Made by a program: the position numbers and the translations under genes. Positions 57,700-64,000 of a stretch of 64,000 nucleotides of DNA are shown in pieces. The notes under the pieces are model-generated. The model was not told the origin of the DNA. It searched no databases and saw only the letters and a list, made by a program, of their open reading frames with translations. Within the stretch, counting starts at the first letter, position 1, and every line of letters starts with the position of its first letter. Source of the DNA: Pinus tabuliformis (Eukaryota; Streptophyta; Pinopsida; Pinales; Pinaceae); assembly GCA_031772625.1 (NCBI GenBank), contig CM062812.1:734859714-734923713 (forward strand), written 5' to 3'.

Positions 57700-60530
57700 T
57701 ACTCATGTACAATCTCACTCATCCCACTTAACAAGTTACCAAGACAAGGCTCATTACATCCAACCTTGGTCTAAAACAATTAAGCAACACAATTTACAAC
57801 TTTAAATGCCATAGCACCTGACATGTCTTAGAATGCCTTGGCACTATGTGGCATGCGTTAACATCCCCTACATTCTTTGGCATGCTTTGACACTGCCTAA
57901 TACACCGTGGCACTTCCTAACATGCCTTGGTAGTTTAGCATACCTTGGCATTTCCTAGCATATAACCTTGTGACTCGCTCCTTAACACACATAAAACTCA
58001 TTGAAATTCCCTCTCACACACTCTTATTCGTTAATTTCCATGAATTTTGAGCTAGTGCTTCCTTATGTTTCCTTGACACCCCCTAAGACTCCCTAGCTCA
58101 CCCTAGCACCTGACACATCTTGGCCTACCACCTTAACAATCTAGCATTCCTTGGCACTACATAATATACCTTGTCACTCTCTCCTTAGCACACCTAGACA
58201 TCACTGACACTCTTGGTCACAAACTATTATTAATTCATTTCCATGCATTTTTACCTAGTTCTCCCTTGTGTTTCCCTAGCACTCCTTATCTCTCCTTGGC
58301 ACGTGTTGTTACACCCTAGCACCTATGACATCTTGGCATGTCACCCGAGCCTCTAGCATGCCTTAACACTGCCTAACATACCTTGTCAATTTGTCCTTAG
58401 CTCACCTAGAACTCACTGAAACTTCTAATCACAAACTCTTATTTGTTCATTTCCATTAATTCTGATGTAGTTCTCCCTTGTGTTTCCCTGGCACTCCCAG
58501 CTAACACTTCCTTAAACACGTTGACACATCTTGGTTGCATGTCGCCCTAGAACTCTAGCATTCCTTAGCATTGGCAAGCATGCCTTGTAACTCATCCTTA
58601 ACAATCTTGGAACTCACTAACACTCCATGCCACACACTCTTATTCCTTCATTTCCATGCATTATGACCTAGTGCTCCCTTGTGTTTCCCTAACACTCGCT
58701 AACACTCCTTGGCACACATTGGCACACCATGGCACTTTTCACATCTTAGTAGGATTTCCTAGCACTCTATCATCTATTGGCACTACTTATCATACATTGT
58801 CACTCCCTCCTTTGCACACCTACAACTTGTTAACACTCCTTATCACACATGCACATTCATTCATTTACATGTAATTGAAACGAGTCCTCCCTTGTGTTTC
58901 ATTAGCAATTCCTAGCATGTGTTGGCACCACATCCTAGAACCTACCACACATTGGCATGCCTTAGCACTTGGCATGTCTTTACATGCCTAACATTCCTTG
59001 GAACTTTATAACATGTGTTAGCACTTCCTAAAATTCCTTGCACACCTTGGCACTCCCTAGTTTTCATGCCCTCATAGATAACATTACTTTTTTGTGACTT
59101 GGGAACCCAACCAAGTCGTTGAAAAAATAATTTTTGCCTAGACCAAAGTCGCCCTTTGTCACAAACTGATTCTTCCATCCTCTTATCACAATCATCGGAT
59201 TTCCTCCTACAAGTCCTAATATGAAATTCTCCTAACACACTTCATCCATGGGACACCTAGAATTCACTGACACTCCCTGGCATAATCTCTTATACATTCA
59301 TTTCCATGCACTTTGACCTAGTTCTCCCTTATGATTCCCTGACACTCCCAAACACTCCTTGACATTCATTGAAACCATCTGGCATATGATAGCACACATT
59401 TTTATTCCTTGGCATGCCGTGGCACTCCTTAATTATCATTCCCTCATAACTACCCTTATTTTCTTTTAGACTTAGGAACCCAACCAAGTCCTACCTCAAC
59501 TAGAACAACTTTACGAAGTTACATAGGCTCACATCCAACAGTGCCCATAAAACAACTAAGTAACATAGTTTACATCTTCACATGCCATAACCTTTGGCAC
59601 ATATAACAATCCATTGTCACTACATGGCACACATTATCATCCCCTACATTCCTTGGCATGATTTTCCACTCCCTAACAGACCCTACCACTCCCTAACATT
59701 CCTTGACACTCTAGCATGCCTTGGCACTGCTTAGCATATACCCTTGTCACTCCCTCCTTAACACAATTGGAGCTTGCTGACACTCCCTATCACACACTCT
59801 TATCTATTCATTTCCATGAAATTTGAACTAGTTCTCCCTTGTGTTCTCATGGCACTCCTTGACACACATTGGCATACCCTAGGACTTGGCACATCTTGGC
59901 ATGTTGCCGTGGCACTCTAGCATTCCTTAGAACTACCTAGCATACCTTGTCACTCCCTCCATAGCACACCTAGAATTCGTTGACAATCCTTGTCATGCAC
60001 TCTTATTCATTCATTTCCATGCATTTGAAACTAGTGCTCCCTTGTTTTTCCCTGACACTCCATAACTCTCCCTGGCATGCATTAGCACAATTTAGCACCT
60101 AACACATCTTGTCATGTTTCTCTAGCCTACTGCCTAGTATACCTTGTCACTCCCTCCTTGGCACACCCTGAAATCACTGACACTTCCTGTCACAAACTCT
60201 TAATCATTCATTTGCATGCATTATTTTCACCTAGTGCTCCCTTGTGTTTCCCTAACGCTCCCTAACAATTCCTAGCACTATTTGGCACACCTTGGCACCT
60301 AAAACATATTGGCTTCATGTCGCTCTGGCATGGTAGAATGACTTAGCACTACTTAGCATACCATGTCACTCTGCTCTTACCACACCTAGAACTCATTAAC
60401 ACTCCTTGTCACACACTCTTATTCATTCATTTCCATGCATTTTGACCTAGTGTTCCCTTGTGTTTCGCTAGCACTCGCTAACACTCACCACACATTGGCA
60501 CACCTAACTACAATGACTTTCACTAACAGT
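57700..60530 (+). repeat. Satellite-like array, right block, with higher-order structure
   Basis: About 2.8 kb of 10-12 bp units of 'ccttggcact' type. Between them sit at least ten copies of a 105-bp core that includes 'ttcatttccatgcattttga' and 'tagtgctcccttgtgtttcc', starting near 57975, 58165, 58380, 58585, 58800, 59255, 59740, 59945, 60140 and 60360. A larger block recurs: 'aacaattaagcaacacaattt' near 57774 and a close copy near 59563. No coding function; the frames here are by-products of the repeat. Confidence 0.72.
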
Positions 60531-61679
60531 CAATCGAAAAACCCTTCTAGATTCTAGCTAGTTACTTGTTCTTCACTAAGATATTAGGGTTAATTTTATT
60601 TTATAGTGTTCAGTGTGAAAATATTATTAGGTGTTTTTATCGCATAGAGTAATTATGATCTTCCCCATGTACACAAGGACAACTAAGAAGTGTTTCCCAT
60701 AATCATGCAAGTGGTACGTCAACATGTACATCAGGGTAACCACAAAATATTTATCATATTTACACAATGCAAGGTGATAGGAAAATATTTACATTATATA
60801 CATGAATGTACTAAGATCGGGACCATTACCATCATATGTACATATTTACCACAAGACAAGGGTCATTACAACCCCTTAAAAATATACATAAGGCCTTCCT
60901 CTTTTGCAGCTCCTTGACCACAATGGTTTAATTGAAAAACGCATAGTTCCTTTAAAGATTTGTAGGTTTAGGTAGCCACTTCAAGCCCTTGAACTTAAAT
61001 ATAATCAAATATTTGCAATTTGTTACAATAATAAGTCCATTATGCACACTTCTCATCTTAGAGTTGGGTAGAGAGGGAGAATACTTGATTGATACCAACC
61101 TTATAAATGAAAAACTTTGCCTACTCATTGGTTGGACACTCCACCACTAGTTGACACCACTAACACACACGAAAAGTCCAATATACCCATAATATGTGTC
61201 CTACACCCAAGGGATTAGACTACACCTCCATAAAATGTACCTTCAACTTTAGATGTCCCAAAACATTAATATCCTAACCCTAGCCTAGATTTTTGTAACT
61301 TTCTCCTTAACTAACATTTGTTTTTAACCATTTAATCCACTTACCATATACTCTCTCTTGTTTGCACCCACCTAGTATACAAGAACACTTATGTTAATAA
61401 TACAACCAAGTTAAGTGGGCATGTTTCTTTCTTACACTTAAATGTTTTCAATACAACCAAGTTAAGAGCACATGTTTCCTTTTCAAATTCCATAATTATA
61501 ACATGTCTATCTCTATAAACTAACAACAAAATCATTGCATAAAAAAGGTAAGCTTAAAATTAAATTAAAATTAGATTATTATTATTATTATAAATACACC
61601 AAATATGGAAAAATTGTTTTCAAACACAACCATAAAAAAAAAGTGTTAGTTTATCAAATACAACTACAAACTTATTAAG
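60531..61679. other. AT-rich spacer without recognisable genes
   Basis: Includes 'ataccaaccaagttaagt' duplicates near 61403 and 61451 and an (ATT)n tract near 61575-61592. No gene. Confidence 0.45.
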
Positions 61680-61796
61680 CTAGCCTAGATCCATCTTAAC
61701 CCAGATCTATCAAGTGTTGAGAGGGATCCAATCTCTCGATGTGCAAACCTCTTTTTTGGTGCTTGGTAGATCTAGGTTAAGATGCATCTAGGCTAG
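61680..61796. repeat. Hairpin-forming inverted repeat, 35-bp arms
   Basis: The arm at 61680-61714 ('ctagcctagatccatcttaa' start) is the reverse complement of 61762-61796 with three mismatches in 35, around a 47-bp loop. It looks like a small MITE or foldback element. A diverged third arm lies near 62443-62478. Confidence 0.7.
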
Positions 61797-61829
61797 TTAT
61801 ATAATACTATATAATATCTATATTTGTAT

Positions 61830-62440
61830 CTATGTGTCTCTTTCTTATTCCCTCTCTCTATCTCACCCCCCAAACATACACTCTCTCTCCATATCTATCT
61901 CTCCCCCCCTCCCTCTTCCTCTCCGCCTCTCTCTCTTCCTTATATCTCTCCTCTCTCCATCGCTCCCTTGTCACTCCCTCTCTCTCTACCTTTCTACCTC
62001 TATCTCTTTCTTCTTCCTTCCCTCTCTCTCCCCCTCTAACTTCATCTCTCTCTCCTCTCTCTTAGTCCTCTCTCTCCCTTTCTCTCTCACCTCCCTCTAC
62101 CCCCCCCCCCCATTACTCTCTCTCTCCCCCCTCCACCTTTATGCCTCCCTCTCTCTCTCTCTTTCCCTTCTCTCCCTAACTTTATCCCCGCCTATTCTCT
62201 CTCTCCCCTCCTCTCTTCTCTCCCTCTCTTTCTATCCATCTATCTCTTGTAACTCCCTCTCTCTGTCCACCTCTATCTCCCTATGCCTTAGTTCTTTCCT
62301 CCCTCTCTCTCCCCCTCCAACTCCATATCTCTCTGCCCCACTCTCTTCTTCTCTCTCTCCCCTCTCTCTCTCTCTCTCCACCCTCCATCTTTGTCACTAT
62401 CTCCCTCCCCCTCTCTTCCCTTCACTTTGCTTGCTTTCAT
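61830..62440. repeat. Polypyrimidine (CT-rich) block
   Basis: About 610 bp almost entirely C and T on this strand, mostly 'ctctctctc' and 'ccctc' runs with a C11 tract near 62100. The apparent long frame across it is a composition artefact. Confidence 0.9.
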
Positions 62441-62640
62441 CACTTGGATCCTTAGTTAAGATAGATCTATGTTGGTTCTTACTAATATTTTCATTATATA
62501 AATTTCAGATCTTTAAATACAAAAGTATTCTCATTTTTTATTTTATTAAAACCTTAATTTAATTTATATGGGAACAATTTTAGTATTCGTGAGGATATAG
62601 GGTTTATATATATCTCAAAACTAATTATAACCCTTTTCCT
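62441..62640. other. Short spacer
   Basis: Contains the partial arm copy near 62443-62478; otherwise AT-rich without features. Confidence 0.4.
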
Positions 62641-63455
62641 ATTAGCTTCAAATAAAAAATGTTATAAAATTAAATTAAATTAAAATATTTTTATTGTGAA
62701 ATAAGTTATGGTTTTTGGGCATGTGGTATTGATAAGGCATGATATTGGCCTATGGTATTATAACAAAGCCTACTTACAAGTTAATAATATCCATGGTAAA
62801 GTGGGGGTGAATATCGATGGTTAAGAATCTTATCATATTGTTATAAAATATTTAGATTGTGAAATAAGATATGATATTTTGGCATGTGGTATTGATAAGC
62901 CATGGTATTAGCCCATGCTATTGTAACAAAGCCTATTCACAAGTTCATAATATCAATGACAAAGCAGCGATGAATATCCATGATTAAGAATCCTGTCATA
63001 TTCTTATAAAATATTTTGATTTTGAAATATGTTATGTTTTTTGGGCATGTGATATTGATAAGCCATGGTATTGGCCCATGATATTGTAACAAAGTCTATT
63101 TCCAAGTTAATAATATCCATGGTAAAGTGAGAATGAATATCAATGGTTAAGAATATTTTCATATTGTTATAAACTAGTTTGATTGTGAAATAAGTTATGT
63201 TTTTAGAGCATGTGGTATTGATAAGCCATAGTATTGGCCCATGTTATTATAAAAAAACCAATTTTTTACAAGTTAATAATATCCACTTTAAAGTGGGGGG
63301 TGAATATCCATGGTTAAGAATCTTTTCATATTGTTATAAAATATTTTGGTTGCGAAATAAGTTATGGTTTTTGGGCTTGAGGTATTGATAAGCCATGGTA
63401 TTGGCTCATGGTGTTGTAACAAAACATATTCTCAAGTTAATAACAAAATCAAAAT
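62641..63455 (+). repeat. 163-bp tandem repeat, about five copies
   Basis: The 'gcatgtggtattgataag' point recurs at 62719, 62882, 63045 and 63208, and at 63375 in changed form ('gcttgaggtattgataag'). That gives a period of 163 bp for three intervals and 167 for the last. Each unit also carries 'taataatatccatggtaaag' and 'gaatatcnatggttaagaat'. No coding frame. Confidence 0.85.
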
Positions 63456-63750
63456 ATAGAAAATTGAATTTTATTATTTTTATTATTAATTGAGCCAACA
63501 TTTAGATTTTTGCACTCATCGCCATACTTTTGACTTTCATTATTATTATTACTATTATTCTTTAACTAAACCCATATTTAGAATTGTTGACATACTTACA
63601 TTACACCTACACATCTACTCTATACTCTATAAGTATTGTATTTATTGTTTTTTAGGGAAGGAAATTTTAACATTTTTGAAAAAATTCAGCCTTAATTTTG
63701 ATGTGACAAAGCCCTGCTAATTCCAATCTTCATTTACTTTCTAAAACAAG
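63456..63750. other. AT-rich spacer with short microsatellite
   Basis: A (ATT)n-like tract lies near 63538-63560; otherwise nothing. Confidence 0.45.
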
Positions 63751-63830
63751 TAGTATATTTTCACTTTTCATAGGGCAGAGGGAAAACCAGTAGATATTTT
63801 CACTTTTCACGGGGAAGGAGGGAAAACGAG
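63751..63830 (+). repeat. 40-bp tandem duplication
   Basis: Two copies starting 'tagtatattttcacttttca' at 63751 and 'tagatattttcacttttcac' at 63791, each ending 'gggaaaac'. Copy distance is exactly 40 bp. Confidence 0.75.
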
Positions 63831-63908
63831 ATTGAAGAGAGTTGTGAATTAAGGTTTTACCAGTAGTAGACTAATATCAAACCCCACCATCGGATCTTCA
63901 ATCCATTA

Positions 63909-63919
63909 ATGGCACCCAG
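63909..63919 (+). CDS. Possible first coding exon of a host gene at the window edge
   Basis: ATGGCACCCAG is followed directly by GTATGTTT, a good plant splice donor. ATGGC is a favourable plant start context, and Met-Ala-Pro is a common N-terminus. The surrounding bases look less AT-rich than the spacers. Everything else would lie right of the window. This is a guess from a short signal. Confidence 0.2.
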
Positions 63920-64000
63920 GTATGTTTCATTTCTAACCTCACTACATTTCCACCGAACTTTTAGTCTTCTTCCACTCAAGGAGGACTGGTTCAAAATTCA

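Noticed and set aside
57700..60530. CRISPR-like spaced repeats
   Set aside because: Units are imperfect, spacers share the same short motifs, and the context is a plant genome.
61834..62562. 242-codon frame rich in Ser, Leu and Pro
   Set aside because: It lies in the CT-rich block, where all three plus frames stay open. This is composition, not a gene.

Overview
This window reads as nuclear DNA of a seed plant with a very large genome, most likely a gymnosperm. That is an inference from three things: decayed plant retrotransposons packed against and into each other, gag and pol families that I associate from memory with conifer-type genomes, and AT-rich, gene-free spacers. I found no intact protein-coding gene, no tRNA or rRNA gene, no CRISPR array and nothing bacterial. 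Almost every open reading frame is a fragment of an old transposable element. The one possible host-gene signal is a short first-exon-like ATG at the right edge (63909).

Left third (1-21235). Three copies of a repeat family, called family A here, surround a nearly complete Ty1/copia element of SIRE type at 2503-11440. That element has a 1.63-kb 5' LTR, primer site, gag, protease, integrase, reverse transcriptase, RNase H, several polypurine runs and a truncated 3' LTR. Family A carries one long decayed frame of about 1000 codons with a central charged coiled coil. It has a TATA-bearing LTR-like tail but no recognisable reverse transcriptase or integrase, and I do not recognise the protein. 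Copies lie at 1-2502 (A1), 14234-18298 (A2) and 18300-21235 (A3). A2 seems to sit inside the frame of A3.

Middle (21236-48550). An AT-rich spacer is followed by a decayed Ty3/gypsy polyprotein (24197-29990). Its RNase-H-like domain lies before the reverse transcriptase, and a second RNase H lies after it. A copia-type element of 4.9 kb (30106-35012), with two LTRs, a primer site, a purine tract, a near-perfect target duplication and only a gag remnant, sits just downstream. A second 4.9-kb element with the same LTR ends lies inverted at 42863-47777. It splits a plus-strand family A copy (37380-38130, 42030-42862 and 47778-48550), which also holds a minus-strand family A copy (38131 to about 42000).

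Right quarter (48551-64000). One end of a CACTA element with subterminal repeats (48551-49270) is followed by a satellite-like array built from short 'ccttggcact'-type units. Between the two array blocks (49560-50330 and 57800-60530) lies a decayed BED-zinc-finger/DUF659 hAT transposase (50724-53285, minus) with one likely intron, plus about 4.5 kb of unassigned DNA. The edge holds a small hairpin repeat, a 640-bp polypyrimidine block, a five-copy 163-bp tandem repeat, a 40-bp tandem duplication and the candidate first exon.

Nothing here works together as a pathway. The logic is insertion history: family A elements first, then copia and CACTA insertions into them, followed by mutation that put many stop codons into every element frame.
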